A DNA stretch of 64,000 bases from Solimonas sp. K1W22B-7 (GCF_003428335.1 NZ_CP031704.1:3844001-3908000); one strand, 5' to 3'; positions 53,601 through 61,107 are shown, numbered from the stretch's first letter. Numbers and translations: made by a program. Notes: generated from the letters alone by a model not told the origin.

Positions 53601-56600
53601 GCCGCGCTCGAAACCGTAGCCCAGCAGGGTGGCGCCCAGTTCGATGCTGCCGACGCCGTCGAGCAGCTCGGTGGGGGTCGCCAGTTCCAGGTTGCGGCCG
53701 AAGGCGGTGCCGTTGACGACGTAGGTGGCCAGTTCGATGGCACCGCCGACGCCGCGCACGACGTTGTCGCCGGTCCGCTGCACCTTGCCGTTGGGCGCGA
53801 CACGCACGCCGCTGATGGCGTCGAGCACGCTGCCGCTGTCGAGCAGGATCGAGCCGGTGAGGTTCTGCACGGTCGGCGGGATCGCCGGGAGGTCGATGAC
53901 GCCGTCGCCATCGACGTCCTGTTCCTCCTGGCCGGGATCGGTGAGCAGCGAGGACTGCAGGGTGCGCAGCGAGATCGAGCCGCCGTTGATGTAGGTGGCG
54001 CCGGTGGCCTCGTCGTCGCCCAGTCCTGCGTCGTTGACGAACTGGCCGCGCACGCTCAGCGTGCTGTCGCCGCTGACGGCGATGTCGCCCGTCACCGGAC
54101 CCTCGTCCTCCTGGGTGGTGGAGCCGTCCAGGAACGTGCGGCCGGTGGCGGTGATGCTGATGCGGCCGGCGGGCGCCGTGAGGTCGCCGTCGATCGACAC
54201 ACGCGAACCGACCAGCTCGATGACGGCACCGCTGATGCTGGCGCCGTTGTCGCCGGTGGCGCGGCCACCCGGAGTGACCTGGACCTGGGCGCCATCCACC
54301 ACGCGCACCTCGCCCCCCATGGTACCGGCGTCGGGCAGGTCGCCGTAGACGCGCAGCACGCTGGCTCCGGACTCGCGCACCATGCTGGCGTCCACCGGCG
54401 TCCACCAGGCCGGGTCGGCCAGGTCGGCGGCGTCGCCGCCACGCTCGAAGACATCCGAAGTGGCATCGACCCCGCGCAGCAGCGACGGATCCAGCGACTC
54501 GACGACCACGAAGCTCGGACCGGCGGCGGCGTTGGGCTGGTCGGGGAAGATCTGCGACAGGAAGTTGCCGCCGAACTGCAGGGTGCCGCCGATCGTGGGC
54601 TGCCCCGACTTGACCTGGCGGCGGCCGGACACCGCATGGGCGTCGACATCGGCCGCGATCAGGCTGGTGGTCTGGCCGAACACGGTCAGCGTGCCGCCGC
54701 GCCCGCCGGCGATGTCCTCGGGCTCGAACACCGTGGCGGAACCGGCCGCCAGCACCGGGTCGCGGTAGGTGTCGTTGATGTTCCAGCGCTCATGGCGCTC
54801 GATGGTATGGCCGGCAAAGCCGACGTAGCGCACGTTGGGATCGGCATCGGCGATGTCGACGATGCTGCCCGAGGCCGTCACCAGCCGCGTGGCATTGCTC
54901 ATGCCGCTGCCGTAGCGCAGGTAGCCGCCGGCAAGGTTCAGGGCCGAGCCCTGGTCGGCAATCACTTCGTTGCCCACCAGCTTGATGCTGCCGCCGTCGG
55001 TCAGCAGCTCGCGCACGCCGCGCGAGACCTGCTCGACGTAGCCGGCCAGGTTGGCCAGAGGCGTGCCGACCCACTGCACGCCGTCCTCGCGGGTGCCGAA
55101 GTCGCGGCTGTCGAAAACGATCGGCGCGCGGAACAGCACGCCGTCGCGCTGCAGCGGCGAATCGGCCAGTTCGTTCAGGCCCAGACGCGGCACGGTGATC
55201 AGCACGTTGGCCAGCGGCACGAAGACATCGGCCAGGCCGGCGACGTCGATGGTGGCGTCCGGCGCGATGTAGACGCGGCCGGCGACCCCCTCGTCGGGAT
55301 CCACCACCGGCACGACGGTACCGCTGTCCTCGGCGACGGCCTGCAGGCTGACGCTGTGGCCGGGCGCGACGATCATGGCGCCGCTGTCGAGCACGATGGC
55401 AGCGCCGCCGACGGTGACGCCCAGCGGCTTGAACTGTTCGTCGGCCGAGGCGGAGGAATTGGTCTGCGACTTGTCCGCGTCGGGCAGGATCGTGGTCAGC
55501 GAGTCGCCGCTGAAGCTGACCAGGCCATTGCGTCGCTGCAGCTCGGTGCTGTCGCTGGCCTTGAGGTCGATGAAGCCCTGGCGCGAGACGCTGGTGGTGG
55601 CCTGGATCACACCGTCCTGCTCGATGCGCGTGCCGATCAGCGACACGCCGCCGCGCTGCGAGCTGATCAGGCCATTGTTCTCGATGCTGAACACCGGCGT
55701 GATGTCGGCATTGCCCTGGCTGGCGTCGGTGATGCGCCCGGCCGAGGCCACGGTGTAGCGCGAGCCGCTGGCGGTGGCCCGCTGCAGCTGCACGCCGACG
55801 CCAGCGACCAGCGCCAGCTGGCTGTCCTTGCCCTCGACGGTGCCGTCGATGCGGATGTTGGGCGCCGCCAGCAGGCCGAAGCCCTCGTCCTTGACCGACA
55901 GGCGCGCGCCGGCCGCGACCACGATGCTGCCGGGCAGCGCCTCGTCCAGCAGTTCCTCGCTGGCGATGCTCAGCAGCGCACTGCCGCTGCGCTGCGACAG
56001 GCCCAGCACCGAACCCTGCGCGGTGCCCGGCGCCTGCGAGGTCAGGCCGCTGGTCAGGAACAGCTTGTTGCTGAAATCCAGGTCCGCGGCAGACGACTGG
56101 CGCAGGCCCTGCGAGCCGTCGCGCAGGTACAGCGGCAGGGTGGAGGCGACCAGCGAGTGCGTGTCGACGACGCTGCCGCCGTCGAACAGGATGCCGTTCT
56201 GGTTGATGATGTAGACCGCGCCCTCGGCCTTGATCGCACCCTGCACCACCGAGGGCTGCACGCCGGCCTTGACGCGGTTGAGCGCCACCCAGTCGTTCTG
56301 GCCGTCGGCCTGGGTGCCTTCGCGCTGGTCGATGTGCAGCGTGGTGTTGGCGCCGATGTTGAAGGTCTCCCAGGTCAGGATCGCCTTCTCCGCGGTCTGC
56401 TTCACCTCGACCGTGGTCTTGCCCTGCGCCACCGACTCGGTGGGCAGCTCGGCATTGACCCAGAGGCACTGCGAGGCGGTGAGGCAGGCATTGGCATTGC
56501 CGGCCTGCGCAGCCGCCTCGATCGCCGGCACCAGGCCGCCCGCGGCCATGCCGTCGGGCACCACGCCGCCCTGGTACTGCGGGTTCAGCGCGGCGGCGCG

Positions 56601-56942
56601 CTGGCGCACCATCTCCGCATCGATCTTCTGCAGCGACGTCTGCAGGCTGCGGATCGAGCGCTGTGCACGCTCCGCGGCGGCCTGGGGCGAGGAGGCGCCG
56701 TTGGGCAGCGTCGGCTGCGTCGGCGACCCCGGCGTCGGTGCCGAGGGCTGCGCCGCCTGCGCCGCACGCGCGGCATTGAAGTATTGCGGCGAGCCGAAGC
56801 CGGCCCCCGCCTGCACCGCCGGCGCGGACACCAGCGCCGGCATGCCGATCACGCTGAGCAGCGCCAGCCGCCGCAACTGGCCGCCGGCCGACAGCCGCCA
56901 CACCGGGTCACGCGGGTTCGTGAGGTTCTGCGGACGAGTCAT
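44616..56942 (-). CDS. Giant filamentous-haemagglutinin-type exoprotein (TpsA), 4108 residues
   Basis: This protein starts at ATG 56940-56942 with an extended signal peptide (RRLALLSVIGMPALVSAPAV, cleaved near VQA). A Pro/Ala and helical spacer leads to the TPS secretion domain, about residues 150-380, with NQNGILFDGGSVVDTHSLVA around residue 247. The next 3500 residues are a beta-helix of haemagglutinin-type repeats with many ISITATG-, GGDILL- and ARLEAGG-like strands. A DUF3739 domain (LLMWSSNGDINAGKGAKTSS, near residue 3942) precedes the C-terminus. The last 11 residues form Cys4098-X8-Cys4107, comparable to the surface anchor of Haemophilus HMW1. No toxin domain is visible. It should be exported by the TpsB encoded upstream and act as an adhesin. 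Confidence 0.93.
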   Translation of the reverse strand: MTRPQNLTNPRDPVWRLSAGGQLRRLALLSVIGMPALVSAPAVQAGAGFGSPQYFNAARAAQAAQPSAPTPGSPTQPTLPNGASSPQAAAERAQRSIRSLQTSLQKIDAEMVRQRAAALNPQYQGGVVPDGMAAGGLVPAIEAAAQAGNANACLTASQCLWVNAELPTESVAQGKTTVEVKQTAEKAILTWETFNIGANTTLHIDQREGTQADGQNDWVALNRVKAGVQPSVVQGAIKAEGAVYIINQNGILFDGGSVVDTHSLVASTLPLYLRDGSQGLRQSSAADLDFSNKLFLTSGLTSQAPGTAQGSVLGLSQRSGSALLSIASEELLDEALPGSIVVAAGARLSVKDEGFGLLAAPNIRIDGTVEGKDSQLALVAGVGVQLQRATASGSRYTVASAGRITDASQGNADITPVFSIENNGLISSQRGGVSLIGTRIEQDGVIQATTSVSRQGFIDLKASDSTELQRRNGLVSFSGDSLTTILPDADKSQTNSSASADEQFKPLGVTVGGAAIVLDSGAMIVAPGHSVSLQAVAEDSGTVVPVVDPDEGVAGRVYIAPDATIDVAGLADVFVPLANVLITVPRLGLNELADSPLQRDGVLFRAPIVFDSRDFGTREDGVQWVGTPLANLAGYVEQVSRGVRELLTDGGSIKLVGNEVIADQGSALNLAGGYLRYGSGMSNATRLVTASGSIVDIADADPNVRYVGFAGHTIERHERWNINDTYRDPVLAAGSATVFEPEDIAGGRGGTLTVFGQTTSLIAADVDAHAVSGRRQVKSGQPTIGGTLQFGGNFLSQIFPDQPNAAAGPSFVVVESLDPSLLRGVDATSDVFERGGDAADLADPAWWTPVDASMVRESGASVLRVYGDLPDAGTMGGEVRVVDGAQVQVTPGGRATGDNGASISGAVIELVGSRVSIDGDLTAPAGRISITATGRTFLDGSTTQEDEGPVTGDIAVSGDSTLSVRGQFVNDAGLGDDEATGATYINGGSISLRTLQSSLLTDPGQEEQDVDGDGVIDLPAIPPTVQNLTGSILLDSGSVLDAISGVRVAPNGKVQRTGDNVVRGVGGAIELATYVVNGTAFGRNLELATPTELLDGVGSIELGATLLGYGFERGGRLSLRAPGILIDGSSGSDAQGFLGLDPALFSAGGFDGQGNLTTGGFSAFRLDGVFDATVAAGMEVVVSQRNLVIRNFGPGAPDLLPYGPTGTDLEDAVKAGIVGVGQLDEMHRRPVSFELYSGDYLNWVAGERNGLLVPPDLSDFGVTGTTLVDEGASILADARSRVVLGSHNQVTLLGSIVSHGGDVTLTVDTARGGYLNNPGVIANPYTSNNKSVFLGVDSLIDVSGTRLLDTSSVPAGSTDIPIGDVIDGGSVTLSADTGYIVARNCADTGDCEDSADAAAKAVAAAGDNVPKFGDNTGGSGGTPDDDDENPARGNHGARINISGSSGIVGLLAPCPRIEEATLLYSDAGRLRIGAGSGLYFNGIIDARGGGSTSQGGSLAVTPLNPLAEPENGYVGARRMTLAALSVGVPELFQEPGGNVTTAPRGVIAFATDVLKGSGIETLSLGSDPSLSKEPVPIDIISSLDLNLGRALQINTMQLTARPAVPDTGRMKPIEVNLAATYVAIHGYSEDIGVYNDFEDILAPGLAETRQPLSELTIDSRILDIGGQMAIENFKDVSMTGREDIRFLTPPQYSSFATGGSGEYSSLPGVLLVGGNLTMTASRIYPATGQTQIIIADNHLRRSDLELVIKPTQRDPDTGEPLTTLATIYEPSTAVVRFERIAGATSGDKPLSVGGRLIVTAVDILQNGALYAPGGQIQLGIAGDEILEGVNDDSQVFNYDLLPYFRFALPTVTLDNAYHYELRAGETAADSYEDLVFADPDDTGDITAYDGPVKTQAGIETITRKVQFGANSLTSVSLAGLVVPYGRTVDGLNLVYNGTGDYKASVDDLAQSPNKRIGAVGANVDVKDGARIDISGGGDLLATEFVAGTGGSRDVLSTTNVSFTGGEERLASLYPDGRDVYAIVPGYDGVAPFDPEFTRRDPDGAGGTQISASESTRAPLVGRAVFLSGIPGLPEGVYTLLPGAYANLPGAFRLVQDTRAGAQDVIASTTNQKLPDGTLQVAGHYTDNLSGARDAHTTTFLVQSRPVWSQYSQYDVSSLNSYFTAQEAASERALRAPADGGTLALAGVNRLTLDGSIIGKAPQGFSGPELQLSAPRIQIVDSGDAGAGILTLDVDRLNALGASRLLLGATGGPTDDGIEELYVGADTVVAANSTALRAGEIVLVASGDSSGDGVVVQQGARLVADGTATGRRGNEISIGGEGTRQHQALDPDDPASGAVIDIDPDEANVSGNGGFLRLSADRQVTPGRNVVSGIDGPEDEVAFGAVTIGAGALLSGSGSVSLDATGGVILASSADIEGNAFSASTRNITLSAGDAASGAGDLLLGSTLLQQLAGINEVYLQASEGVTLLGDVDLRARQLVEIIGGQVISDGGDAVIEAGRVVFSNQQGAFAYGAGGLGTMTVKADEIELLGDRSTPGSSFGFDGFGQIDLQARRAVLAAGKGTLLFGGANLTLDTPVFGTVAGADLALSDISRLQGRGAQANPAGSASEGLGGSVSLEADSIDWNTTARASAGSIRFDAGGDILLGAAARLEAGGAVFSAYDRKVALAAGQIELHSGQGQVQLGAGSRLDVSAGAAGGDAGQIILRSDASSVTLAGELRGNRAAGFDGASLQVDSRSAIALDDLATRAAAGGIDGSIALRSGSGNLDLSAGRTLSADRVQLVADGGRVRIDGTIDAAGAEGGDIALYGQRAVEINGQLLAQAATAAADGGRIEIGVGTGNSSATDADHGYRAVGADQAGRIDIAAGAVLDVSGEDGEIKLRAPVLDDHRVPVTVAAGATIRGDADPELEIYARWDAADTSTGARHFSGVIDPSGVAGGGGTGDNARFITETLMDYVRSPGWQIDSTLGQAAGWQRRAGIDLSNSGGDIDVASDWNLAAGHLGADGNPVLDFRTDGLAPTISLRAAGDVRIGASISDGFYQTVNPFNPAAAASDVDNSLAPVASGSNPLPLATASLLGTQGGKAYDSASLRIVAGADTGSADPLALAANRAPNKGNVILSGHQTASSNAPGNEGRQIVTPTMVRTGIGSIDVVAARDILITDTQAPGVIYTAGHAGIEGVVRPSQTALQAAAGGQAPVLDTGNVQPRDAGDLRLSAGRDIVAVTTVTDSDGSRTGAAGTDLSQAWWPWMQSSCFTTAVGCGARPDSSSINFGMFAQGLLSMGGDVSIQAGRDVNSLSVSMPTTWTRAGGQREDSIGGGGELEVTAGGDIRGGSYFVSSGGGELRALGVIADSVIALQDAKIGAEAAQGISIGGVFNPSYLFTNFDANAYSAASAVRLVTAAGDARLGTAAVLPGSRYGSVPGVSRSLVQDGAFYVLPAHLSVAAASGNLILSRGGELFPSADGQLELLAQRNITLQGRSNSGERLGLIDALASLLPSIDNPLPPAALPATGSYIDQGPQSNFLLRDPALLHAHDTEPVRIYSVAGSLLNGYRATDAAVAADPDGVPQYVGSGSGLRLLLDKPASIRAGLDIVNLYFSGQNFYDSDITTIAAGRDLLDPALQRTRFVPLIELGGPGTLAVSAGRNIGPITSAGDARDAGYLFKGSEQFPGIRTVGNSNNLYLDRSGADISVSYGIGPGMKLEAFAETYINPAVNHDPLNEKDLLGTPDYSGALLAFVRQQLLDAQRRDGQDRSAQIAALNPAAAWTVFKGLALEQRQKFVGTVFLDILNQVGLDYNAVTRRVVDRNHPQGVEYNADNILYAGQYRRGYQAIENLFPASLGYTQNALDGSRNGALVTRSTGTLDMRGSTVQTRFGGDIDILGPGGPLLIGSTSAPPFTAETGNTAAVGPSSQGILALQEGAVRLFIDQSVLLAQSRVFTQQGGDLLMWSSNGDINAGKGAKTSSSIPPLAFSCDDNLFCTVDTQSQVSGAGIAALQSKPGLPAGNANLVAPAGTVDAGDAGIRVSGNLNVAAQQVANADNIQTDSGSFSGQAPAADAGTAAAANAAAAAVAASAEQATGGRKRDGELELFVEILTPAASSECEAGKPGKDCL

Positions 56943-56976
56943 GGTCAGGCTCCTGCGGCGTGTCGGGATGCGAAGC

Positions 56977-57423
56977 TCAGGCGACGGCGGGCACCGCTGC
57001 CGGCGCATGCACCGGCAGGGTCCGAAGGTAGGTGATGAATTCGTGCAGCACGCGGTCCCACAGCTCGCAGTAGCCGCGCAGGCACAGCGGCGCGTCGCCG
57101 GCACCGATGAAGACGTCCATCGCCAGCACCAGGGTCTGCTGCGTGGTGTAGAGGCGCGCAAAGCGCTTGCTTTCGTTCCAGCGGCCGACCTGCGCGGGGC
57201 TCACCTGCCCCTCGACGTGGATCAGACAGCTGAAGGTGAAGTCGATGTAGCGGTCGGCCTGGTCCGGCGCGCGATTGCCCGGCATGAGGATGAAGCCCAG
57301 GCCCTGCACGGCGCTCTGCAGCATCGGCCGGCCATCCTGTTCCGCCAGCTGCGCACGCAGGCCGCTGGCGCGCAGGGTCTCGGCGGCTTCTTCGAGGGTG
57401 AGGCTGGAAATGAGGGGATTCAT
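56977..57423 (-). CDS. YbjN-family protein
   Basis: This 148-residue cytosolic protein has YbjN-domain features: SLTLEEAAETLRASGLRAQL, GLGFILMPGNR, YIDFTFSCLI, RFARLYTTQQTLVLAMDVFI and a C-terminal helical pair. The YbjN fold resembles type III secretion chaperones (shown for AmyR of Erwinia). It overlaps the upstream coiled-coil gene by ATGA (57420-57423) and lies 34 bases before the giant exoprotein gene. A chaperone role for that exoprotein is suggested by this position but is not proven. Confidence 0.82.
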   Translation of the reverse strand: MNPLISSLTLEEAAETLRASGLRAQLAEQDGRPMLQSAVQGLGFILMPGNRAPDQADRYIDFTFSCLIHVEGQVSPAQVGRWNESKRFARLYTTQQTLVLAMDVFIGAGDAPLCLRGYCELWDRVLHEFITYLRTLPVHAPAAVPAVA

Positions 57424-58061
57424 GGGTTCCCGTCCTTGCTGCTGTCGTCGGCGGCGGCCGGCGCTTGGCGCACGGTCAGGTCGCCGACGCGGATTTCATA
57501 GGCCTGCGCCTGGCGTTCGAGCTGGGCACCGCGCAGGCCGGTGATCGGCTCTTTGGCCAGCATGGCGTCGGCCACCCCGCGGTCGCGGTAGCGCACGATC
57601 AGCTCATTGCTGATCGACACCAGGGCCTGGTTGCTGGCGGTGCACTGCTGCAGCGCCTGGCCGTTGCGCTCGGCGTTGCGGTGCTCGGCGAGCAGCTTCT
57701 GCAGTGCATCGAGCCGGCCGCGGCGCTCGGTCTCGGCACTGGCCCGCTGCGCGGCCAGCGCGGTCCTGTGCTCGGCGGCCTGCTGTTCGAGCTGCTGGCG
57801 CAGCTGCCCCTGCTCGCCGCGCAGGCGGCGCAGGTCCTTCTCCGCCCGCTGGGTCTTCTCGGGATCTTCCGCCGGCTTGGCGCTGGCCTGGGCCAGCTGC
57901 GCCTTGAGGCTGGCGTTCTCGTCGGCCAGCGTACGCATCTGCAGGATCGTGCTGCGCAACTGCTCGCGCAGGCGGTCGTCCATCTTCTCGGCCTGCGCCG
58001 GCAGCACGGCCACAAGGCCGAGCATTCCCGCGATCCATGCAGCGTTGCGTCGGGCGATCAT
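57420..58061 (-). CDS. Periplasmic coiled-coil protein
   Basis: This 213-residue protein is read from ATG 58059-58061, which is 8 bases from an AGGGG site. A TTG two codons upstream is less well placed. It has a signal peptide (WIAGMLGLVAVLPAQA). Residues of about 25-140 form a continuous coiled coil rich in Gln, Arg, Glu and Ala (LREQLRSTILQMRTLADENA, KDLRRLRGEQGQLRQQLEQQ). A short C-terminal domain follows (YEIRVGDLTVRQAP). No family is recognised. In this operon it may be a periplasmic spacer or scaffold linking the TonB/porin module to the secretion system. The stop overlaps the YbjN gene start. Confidence 0.72.
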   Translation of the reverse strand: MIARRNAAWIAGMLGLVAVLPAQAEKMDDRLREQLRSTILQMRTLADENASLKAQLAQASAKPAEDPEKTQRAEKDLRRLRGEQGQLRQQLEQQAAEHRTALAAQRASAETERRGRLDALQKLLAEHRNAERNGQALQQCTASNQALVSISNELIVRYRDRGVADAMLAKEPITGLRGAQLERQAQAYEIRVGDLTVRQAPAAADDSSKDGNP

Positions 58062-58073
58062 GTGCAATCCCCT

Positions 58074-59969
58074 TCAGAACTTGACGGTGACGTCGGCCTG
58101 CCAGACGTCGATGGCGAGCTTCTGCGAGCTGATCTCGTTGGCACCGAAGTAGCGCAGGCCCAGCACCGCCGAACGCGAGAAGGCCCAGCTGCCGCCAAGG
58201 TAATAGCCCTTGGCATTGGTGCCGCCGAGGTGGAAATCGGAGTCGGTGAAGGCGTCCAGCACCGCGTCGCTCTCGATGCGGCGGTAGCCCCCCAGCAACT
58301 GCCAGTCGCCCCGCATGCTCACCACCGGCCGGCCAACGCGCAGCTGTGCCTGCCAGGCATCGCCGCCGCCCTCCCAGGGGCAGACCACGGTCGTGGGGCT
58401 GGTCGGACGGCAGGGGCCGAGGTTGTTGTCGGGCGACAATGCCCGCACCTCGTCCTCGTCCAGCGCCAGGTTCTTCGCGGCGTCGAAATCCACGGCCAGG
58501 CGCACGTTGTTGTCCAGCGGCATCTCCCAGGTGGCGGACAGGGCCAGCACCGTGAACTCGGTGGCCAGGCCGAAGAACTGGAAATCCGGATCGCCCGGAT
58601 TGATCGGCTGGGTGTTGCGGATCTGGAAGACCGTGTTGCCCTTCTGCATGAAGCCCGGGCGCGAATCGTCGGTGTCGCAGGCTACCGAGGCGCTCACGGC
58701 GTTGCAGGGGCTGGACAGCTCGCCCTCGACGTCGAAGAACTTGTAGAACCCGGCGCCGGCACGCAGCAGCTGCTTGTCGATGAAGTCGGTGCGCAGCTCG
58801 ACCTGCGTCCCCCACATCCACTTGTTGTGGCCTTCGTCCTTGACCAGGCTGCTGGACGGATAGTTGGGATCGGTGTTCTCCACCGAGTAGAAGCCGCTGG
58901 CGATACGGAGTACGCGCTCGGAGGTGAGCGGGTAGCGATAGCGCAGGCCGATGCCGTCGAAGCTCAGGTCGCGGTCCCAGATCAGGTCGGTGCCGGTGGC
59001 GAACTGGTTGGGGCTGCGGCCGATGTCCACCGCCAGGCGGCTGGTCGGCTTGTAGCGGATGTAGGCGCGGTCCAGCACCAGGCTGGGCTTGTTGAAGCTG
59101 GTGCCCGCGGTCTGGTTGTTGCTGACCGGGTTGATGGTGTTGCCGGTGGTCAGGCGGATGCTGAGATCGACTTCCTCGGACACCGCATAGCCCAGGCCGA
59201 GCTTCGCACGCAGCTTGGGGATGTCGCGGTCCTCGCTGGTGTTGAGCGTCGGCACCGTCAGCGGCTGGCCCTGCGGCGGCAGCGTGGTGTTGATCGGCCC
59301 GGTACGGTTGGCTTCCTGGTAGTTGACGAACAGGCCGTTGAGATCGCCGAAGCTGCTGTGCTCGTAGCGCATCATCACCTCGCCCTCGAGGCGTACCTTG
59401 CGCACCCACTCGGGCACGGACTCGGGCTGCGCCCAGTTCTCGCGCCGCGCCTGGTCGAGGATTTCGGCGCGCAGTTCGTCCTTGATCTGGCCGCGCTGCG
59501 TCTCCGACAGGTAGGGCACGCGCACCTTGCCGCCCTTGGCATTGCGGTCGGCGGCGGCCGGCGCGACGGGCGCGGCGGCCTTGGGAACCGGCGGCGCCGG
59601 CGGCGGCAGCGACTCGCCCAGACCCGGGGTCATCTGCATCTCGACGGGCACCAGCGGCGGCTGCGCCACCGGCGGCACCGGTGCCGAGGCCGCTTCGGCC
59701 GGCGTCAGGCCCGGTGTGGGTTCCGCGGGCAGCGCGCCGGCAGGCAGCGCGGAATCCACCACCGGTTCCGCGGCGGGTTCGACCGGCGCGGGCTTGACCA
59801 GCGCTTCCGGCGCGGCCTGCGCCACGGCCGTTTCGGCAGAAGATCCGGCAGGCTCGGCGGCGGCCGCGACCAGCGGCAGCAGCAGCATGAGGGCCGCCAG
59901 CGGCTGCATTCCAGGCTTGCGGCCGGGCTGCGAGGCAGCGATAGCTTCGGATTTCATTGTGATGCCCAT
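58074..59969 (-). CDS. Putative porin, outer-membrane beta-barrel
   Basis: This 631-residue protein starts at ATG 59967-59969, with a second ATG four codons later. A signal peptide (LAALMLLLPLVAAAAEPA) is followed by a Pro/Ala-rich region of about 120 residues. Residues of about 170-631 are a beta-barrel of the putative-porin type: RLEGEVMMRYEHSSFGDLNG, LRAKLGLGYAVSEEVDLSIR, LVLDRAYIRYKPTSRLAVDI, GLRYRYPLTSERVLRIASGF, and a last strand QADVTVKF ending in Phe. It begins 12 bases after tonB and ends 12 bases before the coiled-coil gene. It may be the outer-membrane partner of the TonB encoded upstream. No TonB box is obvious. Confidence 0.8.
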   Translation of the reverse strand: MGITMKSEAIAASQPGRKPGMQPLAALMLLLPLVAAAAEPAGSSAETAVAQAAPEALVKPAPVEPAAEPVVDSALPAGALPAEPTPGLTPAEAASAPVPPVAQPPLVPVEMQMTPGLGESLPPPAPPVPKAAAPVAPAAADRNAKGGKVRVPYLSETQRGQIKDELRAEILDQARRENWAQPESVPEWVRKVRLEGEVMMRYEHSSFGDLNGLFVNYQEANRTGPINTTLPPQGQPLTVPTLNTSEDRDIPKLRAKLGLGYAVSEEVDLSIRLTTGNTINPVSNNQTAGTSFNKPSLVLDRAYIRYKPTSRLAVDIGRSPNQFATGTDLIWDRDLSFDGIGLRYRYPLTSERVLRIASGFYSVENTDPNYPSSSLVKDEGHNKWMWGTQVELRTDFIDKQLLRAGAGFYKFFDVEGELSSPCNAVSASVACDTDDSRPGFMQKGNTVFQIRNTQPINPGDPDFQFFGLATEFTVLALSATWEMPLDNNVRLAVDFDAAKNLALDEDEVRALSPDNNLGPCRPTSPTTVVCPWEGGGDAWQAQLRVGRPVVSMRGDWQLLGGYRRIESDAVLDAFTDSDFHLGGTNAKGYYLGGSWAFSRSAVLGLRYFGANEISSQKLAIDVWQADVTVKF

Positions 59970-59981
59970 GGTGTGTACTGG

Positions 59982-60695
59982 TTAACCTTTGAATCGGATC
60001 GCGCGGTTGCGTGCGCCCAGGCGCACGTTGACCGGCTGCGGCATGTCGCCCGGCGGTGGCTCGTCGATCTGCGCCATCGAGCGAAGGGTGTCGAGAATCA
60101 TCTGGTCCAGGTCGCTCTCGCCGGTGGAACCCACCAGCTTGACGCGCTCGACGCGGCCGGCAGCGTCGAGCCAGACCTGGGCGGTCACGTCGTGCTTCTT
60201 GTCCTTCAGGCGATTGCGCCGCTCCATCGCCTGGAGAACGCGGTCATGGACCTTGCTGTAGTACCAGCCGAAACGCGTGCCGCCGCCACCGCCGCCATTG
60301 CCGTAGCCGCTGCCGCCGGGCTTTCCGGCCAGGCCGAAGCCGTCGCCGGCACCCTCACCCACCGCGTCCAGCGCCGGCGGGCCGGGCGGTTCGTCGGAAG
60401 GCGGATCTTCGGACGGCGGCTTGGTGTCGAGTTCCTCGACCTTCATCTCCGGCTGCGGCGTCTTCTCCTCGACCACCTTCTCTTCCGGCTTGGGCGGAGG
60501 CGGCGGGGGTGGCGGCGGCGGAGGCGTCAGCAGCTTGAGCTGCACCACCGAGGACACGGCTTTCTTCGGCGTATCCTTCTTGCCGGTCAGCATCAGCACG
60601 ACACCGACCAACAGCGCCAGGCCGACCGCGCCGACCAGCCAGACGGCCAGGGGGCGCCGGCGTTTTTTGCCCTTGCGGTGGTCGGCGCTGGCCAT
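59982..60695 (-). CDS. Energy transducer TonB
   Basis: This 237-residue protein has an N-terminal basic segment and one membrane helix (AVWLVGAVGLALLVGVVLML). The periplasmic spacer has 11 consecutive prolines and a Lys/Glu/Pro-rich stretch, then a Gly-rich hinge (GSGYGNGGGGGG). A TonB C-terminal domain follows (YYSKVHDRVLQAMERRNRLK, VTAQVWLDAAGRVERVKLVG and MILDTLRSM). It transmits energy from ExbB-ExbD to an outer-membrane partner. It begins 10 bases after exbD, with the porin gene 12 bases downstream. It is a second TonB by context rather than the housekeeping one, since it sits inside the secretion operon. Confidence 0.92.
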   Translation of the reverse strand: MASADHRKGKKRRRPLAVWLVGAVGLALLVGVVLMLTGKKDTPKKAVSSVVQLKLLTPPPPPPPPPPPKPEEKVVEEKTPQPEMKVEELDTKPPSEDPPSDEPPGPPALDAVGEGAGDGFGLAGKPGGSGYGNGGGGGGTRFGWYYSKVHDRVLQAMERRNRLKDKKHDVTAQVWLDAAGRVERVKLVGSTGESDLDQMILDTLRSMAQIDEPPPGDMPQPVNVRLGARNRAIRFKG

Positions 60696-60705
60696 GGACC
60701 GGGCG

Positions 60706-61107
60706 TTACTTGACCAGGCGCTGGGTCACCAGGCCCAGCTGCGTGATGTCGAGTTCGCCGAGCAGGGCAAGCACGTCCACCACGTTCTGGTACTGGGTCT
60801 CGCTGTCACCGCGCACGATCACCGGCAGGTCCGGCGTTTCGGCCTTCTTCTGCTGCAGCCGCGTCTTGAGCTCCTCGCGGGTCACTGGGATGGCATCCAT
60901 GAAGATGGCACCCTGGTTGTTGATGGTGATCGCCACGGTCTTGGACTTGGCCAGGCTGGGCTGGGCGCTGGCCTTGGGCAGGTTGACCTTGACGCCCTGC
61001 ACCGCGGCGGTGGTCATGACGATGAAGATCACCAGCAGCACGTACGCCAGGTCCAGCATCGGCGTGACGTTGATGTCGTCGTAGGGTTTGTCTTCCTGCA
61101 TCTGCAT
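60706..61107 (-). CDS. exbD: ExbD/TolR-family proton-channel subunit
   Basis: This 133-residue protein has one membrane helix, with the conserved proton-carrying aspartate in NVTPMLDLAYVLLVIFIVMT (Asp19). The periplasmic domain includes LPKASAQPSLAKSKTVAITI and the ExbD-typical LPVIVRGDSETQYQNVVDVL. It pairs with the ExbB domain encoded 15 bases upstream and TonB encoded 10 bases downstream. It is complete. Confidence 0.95.
   Translation of the reverse strand: MQMQEDKPYDDINVTPMLDLAYVLLVIFIVMTTAAVQGVKVNLPKASAQPSLAKSKTVAITINNQGAIFMDAIPVTREELKTRLQQKKAETPDLPVIVRGDSETQYQNVVDVLALLGELDITQLGLVTQRLVK

Noticed and set aside
44184-57035. A single open frame of more than 4200 codons on the + strand opposite the exoprotein and the csgE region
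   Set aside because: It is the mirror of the giant exoprotein. G/C-ending codons on the minus strand remove stop codons from one antisense frame. The translation is Gln/Ala/Gly/His/Arg-rich with no family motif, whereas the minus strand has TPS and DUF3739 domains.
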